From contig CAWGOT010000010.1 of assembly GCA_963824275.1 (NCBI GenBank), positions 558,001-622,000 on the forward strand: a stretch of 64,000 nt of DNA, in the 5' to 3' direction. Shown here one piece after another: positions 1-9,425 of this stretch. The translations under genes and the position numbers were made by a program. This DNA comes from JANXQG01 sp963824275 (GTDB lineage: Bacteria; Planctomycetota; Planctomycetia; Pirellulales; Thermoguttaceae). The notes beneath the pieces were generated by a model that had not been told where the DNA came from, searched no databases, and saw nothing but the letters and a program-made list of their open reading frames with translations. The stretch's first letter is position 1, and the number at the start of each line of letters is the position of its first letter.

Positions 1-1486
1 CGATTGGTGCCCGCCCCGCACCAGTGCGTCAGGCCGACCATGGGTACATGGTGCCCGAGCCTGACATACAGCAAACAGGTCAAGCTGGAAAGCCTGACGT
101 ACTTACGGCCAGCGAAGCTCCAGCCGGTCTCCTGGTGATCAACCCCCTGAGCTTCTCTCGCCGCATCTATGTGGATGCCTCGGCACTGGACTCGCTTCCC
201 GAGGCGGCAGGCGCGGTATTGCGTGCCGCTGAGGAGTCGGGGCGGAAATCGATCGTGGTCGAGGTCCCGCCGCTGGGCTATGCCTGCGTAGTTCCCGGCG
301 GAGGGCCAACATCGGCCGCGCCGGCCCCGCGGCGTTTCGGCCTTTTTCGCCCCATTTCCTCCAGACTTGCCGCGCCGCCGGCCCCGCCGCCGATGGCCGA
401 ATTGATCGCCTCGGGCGGCGCGGTGCTGCGGAACGAGTTCTTCGAGCTGGCCATCGATCCCCATACCGGCGCCATCCGCTCGATCTTCGATTTCCATTCC
501 CGCGCGCCGCGATTGGCTCAGCAGGTAGCGATGCGATTGCCGGGAACCGCCATTGACGAAGAAGCCTACTCGATCATGGCCGCCGACGAGATCCGCGTGC
601 TGGCGGCGGATCTGGTGCAAGGCGAGGTCCTGGTCCGCGGCCGGCTGCTCGATCGCAGCGCCCAGCTCCTGGCCGGGTTTCAGCAATCGACCCGCGTCAC
701 TTGGGGCAGCCGCGTGATCGAGATGGTGATCGAAATCGATCCCCAACGCCAGCCGGAGGGCGACCCTTGGAGTTCCTATTACGCGGCTCGATTCGCCTGG
801 GGGCACGATGCGGCGACACTCTATCGCGGCGTGAATCAAGCGACGGTCGCCTCGGACACGGAGTTTCAGGAATCGCCCTGGTTCGTCGAGATTCGGGGCG
901 AGCGGGCACCAGACACACCTGGTCGGCGGACGGCGATCCTCGCGGCGGGCCTGCCCTATCATCGCCGCCGCGGCCTGCGGAAGCTCGATACGCTCTTGCT
1001 GGTGCGGGGCGAGACTGCCCGGCGGTTCCGCTTGGGGATTGCCCTCGACGCCCCGCAGCCGATGGCGGCGGCCTTGGATTTCGCCGCCCCGTCGCCGACC
1101 ACGACCATGCGTAAATGGAGCGGGGAGCGGGGAGCGGGGAGCGGGGAGCCGGACGTTCTTGCTCCCTGCTCCCAGCTCCCAGCTCCCCGCTCCCAGCGCC
1201 TGGCTCTTCCATCTCGATTCGAGGGCGGTTATCTCCACGCACTGGTCGCCGGTCGTCAAAGACGGCTCCCTGTCCGGCTTCTGCGTGCGGCTCTTGGAAA
1301 CACAAGGGCGTCACGCCACAATCGCGTTGAGGTCGTTCCGCGCGGTCCAGTCGTGCGCAGAAGGCCGGTGGCGGCGACCGTCCGCCCATCGATTTGACTG
1401 TCGAAGGCGACCGGATCGCGATCCCCATGCGGCCCTACGAATGGGCAGACGTGCGGGCCGACTTTCTCCTCGCTTCCTTCGGGTGA
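1..1486 (+). CDS. GH38-type alpha-mannosidase, C-terminal part (5' partial, frame-disrupted)
   Basis: This is the C-terminal beta-sandwich part of a glycoside hydrolase family 38 alpha-mannosidase, which trims alpha-mannosides. The frame is open to the window edge, so the catalytic N-terminal part lies upstream. Family-like stretches are LVINPLSFSRR near the start, LRNEFFELAIDP around base 430, and FHLDSRAVISTHWSP around 1210-1255. The reading moves through three frames. The first runs to about base 1110. The second covers about 1195-1360, after a GC-rich hairpin repeat. The third carries the last part (MRPYEWADVRADF) to the TGA at 1484-1486. The second shift fits a single extra T near 1363. 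Whether the gene is dead or carries assembly errors cannot be decided here. Family assignment rests on motifs recognised by eye. Confidence 0.72.
1118..1197. repeat. GGGAGC-type inverted repeat (hairpin) inside the mannosidase
   Basis: The left arm (1118-1150) repeats GAGCGGG about five times. The right arm (1161-1197) carries the complementary GCTCCC-type repeats, with a loop of about ten bases. It lies between two conserved segments of the mannosidase and coincides with one of the two frame changes. A partial, single-arm relative (CTCCCTGTTCCCTGCCCCC) occurs near 12935. Such elements produce GERGAGS-like junk peptides when translated. Confidence 0.75.
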
Positions 1487-1671
1487 AGGGCCTGGGGAGA
1501 CCACGATTGCCAAAGGCAGTTTTCAATCGACCAGGCCCGATTGACCCTGGGCGCCAGAAGGCAACAATGGATCGAGGAGCCGGCGGCGATTTGATCATTA
1601 ACCCAATCGAGGAGATTTGGCCATGAGCGAGCAGGTCCGCCGTCCCGGGATGAGGCGGTAGCGAAGAAAAC

Positions 1672-2806
1672 ATGCGGCGCTGGGACATCTTCTGTACGGT
1701 CGTGGATAACTATGGCGACATCGGCGCCTGCTGGCGACTCGCCCGGCAACTGGCCGGTGAACGCGCAGTCGCCGTCCGCTTGTGGGTCGACCACTTGGAG
1801 AGTCTCGCGCGGCTCTGCCCGGCGGTTTCCAGCGCCGCCGCCGTACAGCAGGTCGACGAGATCGAAATCTGCCGCTGGGAAGCCGACTTTCCGGAGGTCG
1901 AAGCGGCCGACGTTGGTGATCGAGGCCTTCGCCTGCCAATTGCCCGAGCGCTACCTCGCAACGATGGCTCGGCGGAGCGTGGCCCCGGTGTGGATCAATC
2001 TCGAATATCTCAGTGCGGAAGACTGGGTCGAGGGCTGCCATCGGATGCCGTCACTGCGGACGCAATGGCCGCTGGACAAGCACTTCTTTTTTCCCGGCTT
2101 CACTCCGCAAACCGGCGGACTGTTGCGAGAGCGTGATCTGCTTGCCAAACGAGCCGCGTTCGATTCGGCCGCCGAAGCGGAATTGTGGCAGAGCCTCGGG
2201 ATCCCGGCCCGAAGCGATCACGAACTGCGGGTATCGCTATTCTGTTACGAGAACGCGTCTTTGCCCGACTTGCTTCATTGCTGGGCCGACGGACAAGTCG
2301 CCGTAACCGCTTTGGCAACGCCGGGACCAGCCGCCGACCAGGTCGCCCACTGGATTGGAGAGCCGCTCTTGCCTGGGACGCCGCTGCGGCGGAGGTCGTT
2401 GACATTCTACGCGCTGCCGTTCCTGCCGCAAGCGGGCTTCGACCGGCTGCTGTGGGCATGCGACGTGAACTTCGTGCGCGGCGAGGACTCGTTCGTCCGC
2501 GCCCAGTGGGCCAGCCGGCCATTCGTGTGGCAGATCTATCCCCAGGCAGAAGAGGCACATCGCGTCAAGCTCGCGGCATTCTTGGGACGATACCTCCAGG
2601 GCTTCGAGCCAGCGGCCGCTGTGCGGCGGTGCTGGCAGGCATGGAACGGCGAGGGCCACATCGCCGCGGCCTGGCCAGATTTCGTCGCCCATCGACAGAC
2701 CGTCGAGGAGCACGGCAGAGCCTGGGCGAGCCGGCTTGAGCGAGCGGGAAATCTGGCCGAAAATCTCTTGATCTTCGCCCAGGGAATCGGCTATAATCAG
2801 CGTTAA
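1672..2806 (+). CDS. earP: EF-P arginine rhamnosyltransferase EarP (one frameshift)
   Basis: EarP (DUF2331 family) transfers rhamnose from dTDP-rhamnose to an arginine of elongation factor P, activating it for translation of polyproline stretches in the cytosol. The N-terminus has the family signature WDIFCTVVDNYGDIG with WRLARQLA. Further on are VIEAFACQLPERY, WINLEYLSAEDW, KHFFFPGF and, near the C-terminus, the FVRGEDSFVRAQWA nucleotide-sugar-binding motif. Total length is about 377 residues, as in known EarP. The first 80 residues are in one frame and the rest in the next: around 1912-1916 the sequence reads GACGTTGGTGATC where GACGTGGTGATC would keep VADVVIEAF in frame, a one-base insertion. 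The efp gene 150 bases downstream confirms the identity. The ATG at 1672 begins exactly at the conserved N-terminus. Confidence 0.93.
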
Positions 2807-2821
2807 CCCGGATTATTCATG

Positions 2822-2910
2822 GCAGGGTCGGCCAAGTGGAGCGAGTCCCACCATTAAATGCCCTCAATCGCCGGAAAATCGTGGGACTCGCTCCACTCGG
2901 CCCACCCTGC
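2822..2910. repeat. 30-bp inverted repeat between earP and efp
   Basis: The arms at 2822-2851 and 2881-2910 are complementary at 28 of 30 positions around a 29-base loop. The core is GAGTGGAGCGAGTCCCAC. It fills most of the earP-efp gap and could terminate, stabilise or simply be a dispersed hairpin repeat. There is no T run after it, so it is not a classical terminator. Confidence 0.85.
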
Positions 2911-2956
2911 TACCGCGCCTAGAACCGGAAGAGCCAGTCAAGATGGGAGCCTTAAA

Positions 2957-3529
2957 ATGGGTGTCGTGACCGCCGGCGAGCTGCAGTCGGGCAATGTCGT
3001 TATTGTCGAGAAAACTCCACAGGTGGTGCTCAAGCGGCAGACCACCAAATCGGGCCGGAACGCGGCCGTCGTCAAGCTGCGGGTGAAGAACCTGATGACC
3101 GACCGCGTTTCGGAGTCGGTGATGAAGGCCGAAGAGAAGATGGAAACGGTGGTCCTGGAGAAGAAGGGCTGCACCTATTCCTATTACGCCGCGCCCAATC
3201 ACGTCTTCGTCGACGAGGAGTTCAACCAATACGAAATCGATGCCGAGACCATCCCGGACCTGGAGAAGTACCTGATTCCCGAGATGAGCGAGATCTGCGA
3301 AGTCACCTTTTACGAGGGCCGTCCCATTTCCGTGGTCCTGCCCAAGATCATCGTTCGCGAAGTGGAATACACCGAGCCCGCGGCCCGCGGCGATACCTCG
3401 GGCAAGATCCAAAAGCCGGCGGTCTTGAAAGGCACGAAGCACGAACTCCAGGTCTCGGCCTTCATCGAAATCGGCGACAAGATCGAGATCGACACCGAGA
3501 CCGGCGAATTCCGCCGGCGCTGCACGTGA
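2957..3529 (+). CDS. efp: Elongation factor P, arginine-type (EarP substrate)
   Basis: EF-P binds between the ribosomal P and E sites and relieves stalling at consecutive prolines. The 190-residue product has the three beta-barrel domains of the family. The modification loop reads TKSGRNAAVVK, with the arginine at residue 34 (Arg32 in Pseudomonas numbering) in the SGRN context of rhamnosylated EF-Ps, rather than the lysine of the EpmA type. Other family stretches are YSYYAAPNHVF, FNQYEIDAETI, YTEPAARGDTSG and the C-terminal GDKIEIDTETGEF. I chose the ATG at 2957 because it gives the normal family length. The open frame starts further upstream, but that part lies in the inverted repeat. It sits directly after earP, so enzyme and substrate are linked. 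Confidence 0.96.
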   Translation: MGVVTAGELQSGNVVIVEKTPQVVLKRQTTKSGRNAAVVKLRVKNLMTDRVSESVMKAEEKMETVVLEKKGCTYSYYAAPNHVFVDEEFNQYEIDAETIPDLEKYLIPEMSEICEVTFYEGRPISVVLPKIIVREVEYTEPAARGDTSGKIQKPAVLKGTKHELQVSAFIEIGDKIEIDTETGEFRRRCT

Positions 3530-3558
3530 GATATGCTGCACGCGGGCAGAAATGAGCC

Positions 3559-3620
3559 GTTGGAGTCCCGGCTTGAGCCGGAATCGTTCCGGGCAAACCG
3601 CCTAAAGGCGGGACTCCAAC
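3559..3620. repeat. Hairpin repeat after efp (GTTGGAGTCCC type)
   Basis: GTTGGAGTCCCG at 3559-3570 is matched by CGGGACTCCAAC at 3609-3620, and the inner parts (CTTGAGCCGG and CCGCCTAAAG) pair less well. It lies 30 bases after the efp stop and just before the end of the convergent esterase gene, so it may act as a bidirectional terminator, though no T run follows. Confidence 0.75.
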
Positions 3621-3643
3621 AGTTCATTCTGCGACCAAAACCA

Positions 3644-4750
3644 TCACTCGGCCGCCTTGTAGTCCTTCCACAGCCATTCCAGGGCCTCGGGCAGCGTTTG
3701 CTGTTTCACGCTGCGGTCCGTGTGCCCGGCATTGCGGGCGAGAACGAACTGGTAGTGATAGCCCTTGGCAGCGAGAACCTTGGCCATGTTCACGTTGGCG
3801 AGGAGCCAATCGTGCATGTTGTCGCGCATCACATTCGGATTGAGAAGGTCGCGGTCGCCGACTTCCAACCAGATCCGCAGCGGCTTGGCGGGGCTGTTCG
3901 GGATCAGGTGTTCATGAAATTCCCAAGCGCCATGCGGGGTCTCGGGATTATAGGGCCACTGCTGGTTCACGTAAGTGCCCGAATAGGTGAGAACGCGGCG
4001 ATAGAGTTCCGGGTGATACCAGGCCATGATCAAGGCGCAGGAACCGCCGGAGCTGCCGCCCATCGTGGCGCGGGCGTCGGGGTTCTTCGTCAAGTTCACA
4101 TTGCAGCGCTTTTCGACGACTGGCAGCACTTCTTTCTCGACGAACTCCGCATACAAGCCCGACATGGTGTCGTATTCCAGGCCGCGCTGGCTGCCTTGCG
4201 CATCGCCGCTGCCATTGCCGATGGAGATCGCAACCATCACCGGCACACGGTGCTGCGCGATCAGATTGTCCAACGCCGTGAACAAGTCGCGGTCGGGTCC
4301 GTCCGCCCCGACTAGGAACGGCGCGGCGGCGCCGGCGACGTATTGTTTGGGGACGTAGACCGATACTCGGCGGGTGTAGGGCGCCGGGTGGCTGGTGGTG
4401 ACCACGAGTTTGGCAGGGTCCGTGGGATCCACGGTCCCAAAGGTTTTCGCTTCGCGGGCGATGCCGGGATAAATCTTGCTGTCCGCCGAACTCATGGTGA
4501 AATTGAACACGGTGCCTTGCGGCACGTCTTTCTGCACCGCCATTTCCGGCGCGGGGTTGTGGCTCGGGCCAATCACAAAGTTGCCGTCGGCATCCGCCGG
4601 TGGATCGGCGCCATCCGGCAGCCAGGTGGCCGTGAAGGGACCCGGTGCGCTGGCGGCCGGCGTTTGGGTTGCCGGCAGAGCGATGGCAGGCCTCAGGGCG
4701 GTCAGCAACAGAGCGGCGAGGATCAGTCGTTTGAGCTTGGACATATTCAT
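3644..4750 (-). CDS. Secreted esterase (putative esterase / feruloyl-esterase-like alpha/beta hydrolase)
   Basis: This is a 368-residue alpha/beta hydrolase of the esterase D / feruloyl esterase type, probably cleaving ester-linked groups from polysaccharides outside the cytoplasm. The start MNMSKLKRL is preceded by GAAAGG and opens a signal peptide (hydrophobic LILAALLLTAL). The nucleophile motif is GGSSGG around residue 234. An acid candidate is in LEVGDRDLL and the histidine candidate is in ARNAGHTDRS near the C-terminus. RRVSVYVPKQY marks the start of the catalytic fold. An in-frame extension upstream to 5029 looks like non-coding antisense of the receiver gene, so I rejected it. It is the last gene of a run GH2, receiver, esterase on the minus strand. 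Confidence 0.88.
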   Translation of the reverse strand: MNMSKLKRLILAALLLTALRPAIALPATQTPAASAPGPFTATWLPDGADPPADADGNFVIGPSHNPAPEMAVQKDVPQGTVFNFTMSSADSKIYPGIAREAKTFGTVDPTDPAKLVVTTSHPAPYTRRVSVYVPKQYVAGAAAPFLVGADGPDRDLFTALDNLIAQHRVPVMVAISIGNGSGDAQGSQRGLEYDTMSGLYAEFVEKEVLPVVEKRCNVNLTKNPDARATMGGSSGGSCALIMAWYHPELYRRVLTYSGTYVNQQWPYNPETPHGAWEFHEHLIPNSPAKPLRIWLEVGDRDLLNPNVMRDNMHDWLLANVNMAKVLAAKGYHYQFVLARNAGHTDRSVKQQTLPEALEWLWKDYKAAE

Positions 4751-4785
4751 ACCTTTCGGTGATGGTTCAGAAGAAAGTAACTCGG

Positions 4786-5175
4786 TCAGTTGCCGTCGAA
4801 GTAGCGGCGCAGCAACGCCGGCAGGTCGGCGCTGAACTTGCTGCGGGGCAAGACCTCGACGCAGCCGGCAGCCCGCGCTTCGTCGAGGCGGGCCTTGTCG
4901 ACATGGGACCCAAAGGCAATCATCGGGACTGCGCCGGCAGCCTCCTGCAGGCGGGCCACTGCCGGAGCGATCTCGATATTGGACATCCCCAGGTCGAGGA
5001 TGATGTACGCACACGGCCTGGCGCGGCACAATTCAGCCGCCTCGGCCACGTCGCCGGCAACGGCCGCTTCGTGCCCGAGTGCCGACGCGGTCCCCGTTAC
5101 CATTGACGAGAAAAGCATGTTCGTCGTCAACACGATCCCGCGCCGTTTCGTAGTTTGATCTATATCGGAGGTCAC
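4786..5175 (-). CDS. Stand-alone response-regulator receiver-like domain
   Basis: A 129-residue CheY-like domain. The likely phospho-acceptor is Asp61 in IILDLGM, and a lysine follows late in the protein (LPRSKF). The acidic pair normally found after the first beta strand is absent (GIVLTTNMLF). Phosphorylation may therefore be weak or lost, making it a pseudo-receiver. The GTG start lies three bases after the stop of the GH2 gene, so the two are almost certainly co-transcribed, and the esterase follows 35 bases downstream. There is no output domain. A regulator inside a carbohydrate-degradation operon would suggest control of that operon, but this is inference. Confidence 0.8.
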   Translation of the reverse strand: MTSDIDQTTKRRGIVLTTNMLFSSMVTGTASALGHEAAVAGDVAEAAELCRARPCAYIILDLGMSNIEIAPAVARLQEAAGAVPMIAFGSHVDKARLDEARAAGCVEVLPRSKFSADLPALLRRYFDGN

Positions 5176-5178
5176 GGC

Positions 5179-8071
5179 CTATTCAAAAACATCGGTTGGA
5201 ACTGATCGGGGTGTCGGAAAGTTTCCGAAGTAGAGACTGATCGAACCCTTGTAATCGCCCTTGGCCTCGGCGGGCTGTCCCTGGGGCCCGGTGGTCGTGG
5301 CGGCGCCGAATTTATTGCCCATCGGTGAGATGGCGTGCAGGAAGGAAATGCCGGCCTTGGCGAAGGCAGCCGAGGCATTCATGCGGATGTTGTCAGGGGC
5401 CATCTTGGGCGTGAAAACCTGCACGTAAAGGTCATTCTGGTTGAGCACGGCCGTGATGGGACCTTCGCTCGTGCCTAGCTGCAGCCAGTGGACATCGGCG
5501 TAGTAGCCTTTGAAGGGAGGATAGTCGAAGTGCTGGCCGGGGGCAAGGTCGTCGGGGTCGCCCACCATCGTATTGTTGTATTTCTTCTCCCAGACATCGA
5601 GCGTGCCGCCGGCAAGGCGGTTCTGATAGACCGGCGCGGGCCCGTCACCGAGGTAGCGCATCGACTGCACTTTCGACTCAGGGTAGTCGAAACCGACGCC
5701 AAAATAGGCGTGAGGGCCCGTGAGATTATAGGCGTAGTCAATCGTGAGCCAGCCGTTGGCGTGCAGGCGGTAGGTGATCGACTTCAAGGGGCCGTCGAAG
5801 GCGGCCGAGAGGACGAGGTCACTGCCGTCGGCCTTCTGCGTGAACGAAGTGAGCTTGGATTGCGCGACGGTTGGGGCAGGTGTGGCCGGAGCGGCAGCGC
5901 CGCGGCGGGCACCAGCTACCAGATCGCCGACGACCAGTCGCGGGCCATTGTGGAAAGAGAAGGTCTTTCCGGCGCGGGAGGCCGACGCAAGGAAGCCCGT
6001 TTTCTTGTCGAATTGGAGGGAGAGGTTGCCTGCGGTGGCGGTAAAGGCATCGGGGGTTTCGGCTGCTGCGGCGGTGCTACGGAGATTCAAGTCGGTCACC
6101 AGATCCCGACTACGATCGATCGAGCCCTCGCTCCAGACCCAGGTCCAAAGCTCGTGGCCCTGCGGATCTTTCGCGGTCAGGGCCACGGCATCGTGAGGAG
6201 GCGTTTTTTGCATAAGAGGCAACACAAGCGAGAGCTTGCCGGTGGTGCCCGGCGGCACGGAACCTTGCACCACAGCAGCGCCCTTCGCGGTGACCACATA
6301 ACTGGCAAGCGGATTGAAAAGCCGCCATTCCCAGGTGAACGAGCATTGACTGGCATCGATAAAACTGTAGTGGTTATCGATCCTGAAGATAACGTAATTG
6401 TCGGAACGCGAGACGATAATCGGCGACCAGATTTCCTTGATCGAGTAGAACGAACCTTCCTTTTCGCGGTAGGGTCCCACGAGGCCGTCCGGGGCCTGGT
6501 TGCCGTTGGAGTCGAGCCGGCCGCCCTTGTCGGTGCGGACGACGTTTTCATCGAGGAAGGCCCAGATGAAACCACCGGAGGCGACCTTGCTGGAGTTCAT
6601 GACCTTCCAGTAATCGTGGAGGCCCGCCCCGCCGCCGCCGTCGTAGATGGCGTGGAGAAACTCCGTGGGGAAGAAGGGGTTGTTGCCGGCCGACTTGCTG
6701 ACGACGGCGTTATACTGCGGGTAGTGGGAGTTGTCGATGCCGCGGATGGTCTGCTGCGGATGCAGCACGTGGCGCTGCTGCGGGTCCCATTTGGCAAATT
6801 CGCCATCGACGGCCGAGTTCCAGCCCCCTTCGTTGCCGTTGTCCCAAAAGAGGATGCAGGGGTGGTTCACGTCGCGGACGACCATTTCACCGACGAGCCG
6901 CGTGGCCGAGGGCGTGTCGTACGGGTGTTGCCAGCCGGCGAGCTCGTCGAGGACGTACAGGCCCATCTCGTCGCAGGCGTCCAGGAAGTGTTGATCGGGC
7001 GGATAATGGCTCATGCGGACGGCATTCATGTTCATCTCCTTCATCAGCGCGATGTCGTCGTGGGAGATTTTTTCCGAGAGGCAGCGGCCCGAATCGGGCC
7101 AGAAGGAATGGCGGCAGGAACCTTTGAGCATGATCCGGCTGCCATTGAGAAACAGGCCCGCGCCGGCCCGGACTTCGAGCGTGCGGAAGCCGAATTTCTG
7201 CCGCACGCTGTGGACGACCGCCCCGCTGCCGTCCTTGAGATTGAATTCGAGCTGATAGAGGTTGGGGGTCTCGGCGGTCCAGAGCCGAGGGCTGTTGAAC
7301 TTGCCCGCAACATGTGCCTTGCTGCCCGGCAGTTCGAACTTCTCCACCATCGGTTCGCCTACGGCCTTGCCCTCGGCGTCGAGGACCTTCGCCTCGATGC
7401 TCCACGAGACGGGCTTTTCTTGGGTCTGCCCGGCGTCTTGGATGAAAACGTCGGCGGCCAGCGAGCCATTGGCTTTGGCGTCGATGGCCACGCGATCGAT
7501 GGACGTTGGCGGCACGGCTTCAAGATAAACGGGCCGGTAGATGCCGCCATAGTTCCAGTAATCGCCGCGGCGTTCGGCGCGGTTGATGGAGTCGTTGGCC
7601 GAGTCGTCATCAACGGTGACTTCCAGCAGGTTGTCGCCGGCCTTGAGCAACCTGATGTCGTACTTGAAACGGTAATAGCCGCCCTGGTGCATGGGGCCCG
7701 CCGACTCGCCGTTGACGGTCACGCGGGTGTCGGTCATGACGCCTTCAAAGACGAGGAAGACCTTTTTGTCCGCCCAGGTTGCGGGAGGGGTGAAAGTTCG
7801 TTTGTAGTGGCCCTGCACTTCGGGCCAGGGATTCTCGTTGTTGCGCCCGTATGTAGACGCCGAAGCCCTGAAGCTCCCAGTTGGAGGGGACGCCGATGGT
7901 CGACCATTTGTTGGCGTTTTGGCCGGCGGAGCACATGAAGTCCCACTTGATGGGGTCGTCTTTGCCTTTGCCGGAAAGGTAGAAGGTCTCGGTCTCGGCG
8001 GCCCAACCGCTTACGGCCCAGGACAGCAAGGCCGCCGCCAACAATCGTGGTAACGTTGTTCTATTCAACAT
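5179..8071 (-). CDS. Secreted glycoside hydrolase family 2 protein (one frameshift)
   Basis: A GH2 enzyme (beta-galactosidase/glucuronidase type) of about 960 residues with a signal peptide (LLAAALLSWAVSGWA). The ATG at 8069-8071 follows GGAG. In order it has a jelly-roll sugar-binding domain (WSTIGVPSNWELQGFG), an immunoglobulin-like domain (VRQKFGFRTLEV), and a TIM barrel with MNAVRMSHYP and the acid/base motif ILFWDNGNEGG. FFPTEFLHAIYDGG probably holds the nucleophile. A long C-terminal beta-sandwich follows. The first 75 residues are in a different frame. Around 7845-7855 the reading changes from GFGVYI to YGRNNENPWPEV, which fits a two-base loss in an expected GVYNYGR. It heads the GH2-receiver-esterase operon and is divergent from the SGNH hydrolase gene. 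Confidence 0.9.
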
Positions 8072-8227
8072 CTGGATTCTCCGCCTGTGGGTCTCGTGTT
8101 TTCTTGCCCGCACCAAAGCGATGTACGGTCGTTTTTTGACTGCCAGGGCCAACCCTCCAGTCTATTCCGAAAGAGTGGGAGTGCAAGGGGCTGCGTAAAA
8201 TTATGTGACTCCTCGTAACCGAGGCTA

Positions 8228-8342
8228 TGCTGCTCGCGGTTGCGACGGACATTAACCCTAAGCGTAGGCGAGGTCCGGAAGTCGTTGCCTCGCTTACGCT
8301 TCGGGTTAGTGTGGATCGTGACGTTCTCAACCGCGAGCAGTA
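8228..8342. mobile_element. MITE-like hairpin element with TA ends
   Basis: A 115-bp element whose ends, TGCTGCTCGCGGTTG and CAACCGCGAGCAGTA, are inverted repeats, flanked on both sides by TA (8226-8227 and 8343-8344). Inside lies a second pair of arms, AACCCTAAGCGTAGGCGAGG and CCTCGCTTACGCTTCGGGTT. It codes for nothing convincing. The ends resemble those of the element at 18739-18864. It sits in the intergenic space between two divergent genes (8072-8480), where I see nothing else. Confidence 0.7.
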
Positions 8343-8480
8343 TAAATCGCTCCGCCGGGGGGATTTGCACACGGCGCCGTTTTGGGATATGCTGTTAGGC
8401 GTTTGGCGATTCGGCATCTGGACACCGGCCGAATCGCCTCCTATTCCCACCACTCTGCAGCCCATTATTTGGAGACTCCC

Positions 8481-9206
8481 ATGAAGTCCACTCGCTTTCC
8501 ACTCCTGGCCGTGCTTGTGACCGTTTCGCTCGCCTTGCTTTCCGGCCGGGCCTTGGCCCAAGCGGCCCCAAGTTACTCCACCACGAAGCCCGTCCCCAGA
8601 GACGCCAAGTGGCTGGCACGCCACAATGCCATGAACGTGCGGGTCAAGCAGGGCAATGTCGATCTCCTTATGATCGGCGACTCGATCACCGACGGCTGGA
8701 GCGGTCAGGGCAAGGAGGTCTGGAAGAAGTATTACGACAAACGCAACGCCGTGAACCTGGGGATCGGCGGCGACAAGACGGAACACGTGCTGTGGCGGCT
8801 GCAAAACGGCAATATCGACGGCATCCAACCCAAACTGGCCGTGGTCATGATCGGCACCAACAATGTTGGATCCGGCGCCAAGCCAATCGCCGCCGGGGTC
8901 CAGGCCATCGTGGAAACGCTCCGCAGCAAGCTGCCGAAAACGAAGATCCTGCTGCTGGCGATCTTCCCCCGCGATGCCGATCCCAAGTCCCCCAGGCGCG
9001 CCGAACTCGCGCAGGTCAACGAGATCATCGCCAAACTGGCCGACGACAAAAATGTCTTCTTCCTCGATATCGGCGCAAAATTCCTTGACAAGGACGGCAA
9101 TCTGCCCAAGGACATCATGCCGGACTTTCTGCATCCCAACGCCAAGGGCTATGCGATCTGGGCGGAGGCCATGGAGCCCTCGGTGAAAAAGCTCATGGGC
9201 GAATGA
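8481..9206 (+). CDS. Secreted SGNH/GDSL-family hydrolase
   Basis: A 241-residue SGNH hydrolase, the family that removes acetyl or acyl groups from carbohydrates or lipids. It has a signal peptide (LLAVLVTVSLALLSGRALA). Block I is GDSITDGW with the serine at residue 68. The block II region is GIGGDKTEHV, block III is MIGTNN, and the C-terminal Asp-His pair is in DFLHPN. It resembles the PAF-acetylhydrolase-like planctomycete type. The ATG is preceded by GGAG at seven bases. A strong terminator follows 20 bases after the stop, so it is probably a single-gene unit. Confidence 0.93.
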   Translation: MKSTRFPLLAVLVTVSLALLSGRALAQAAPSYSTTKPVPRDAKWLARHNAMNVRVKQGNVDLLMIGDSITDGWSGQGKEVWKKYYDKRNAVNLGIGGDKTEHVLWRLQNGNIDGIQPKLAVVMIGTNNVGSGAKPIAAGVQAIVETLRSKLPKTKILLLAIFPRDADPKSPRRAELAQVNEIIAKLADDKNVFFLDIGAKFLDKDGNLPKDIMPDFLHPNAKGYAIWAEAMEPSVKKLMGE

Positions 9207-9224
9207 GGTCTGCCGCAAGACTCG

Positions 9225-9271
9225 ATGCCCCGGCCGGGTTTGCACGGATTTCGGCCGGCCGGGGCATTTTT
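9225..9271 (+). terminator. Rho-independent terminator after the SGNH hydrolase
   Basis: ATGCCCCGGCCGG at 9225-9237 pairs perfectly over 13 bp with CCGGCCGGGGCAT at 9255-9267. A run of five T follows (9267-9271). This is the clearest intrinsic terminator in the window. Confidence 0.9.
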
Positions 9272-9425
9272 CCAAGAAATTGTTGCAAGCGACCGGCATC
9301 GACGTTAAAATCGTGGCTGTTGTGTTACGGTCCTGGGTCCACTCTTTTTTGCCTGTGGGGTTGCAGTTTATGGCAAGAATCTCCGTGTCTGTTGGGTTGC
9401 GTTCGTTCTGATCCCGATTGTTGGC

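Noticed and set aside
24..200. GTG at 24 as the true start of the mannosidase
   Set aside because: The frame is open to the window edge and a full GH38 enzyme needs a large N-terminal catalytic part, so the gene continues upstream.
1115..1330. A small gene with GERGAGSGERGAG product
   Set aside because: It is the translation of the GC hairpin repeat, not a gene.
3644..5029. A longer esterase start at 5029
   Set aside because: The extra 93 residues overlap the receiver gene and look like non-coding sequence. The ATG at 4750 has a ribosome-binding site and a signal peptide.
5488..7938. An 816-codon plus-strand frame
   Set aside because: Antisense to the GH2 gene, which has clear catalytic motifs. 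The frame has no recognisable domain.
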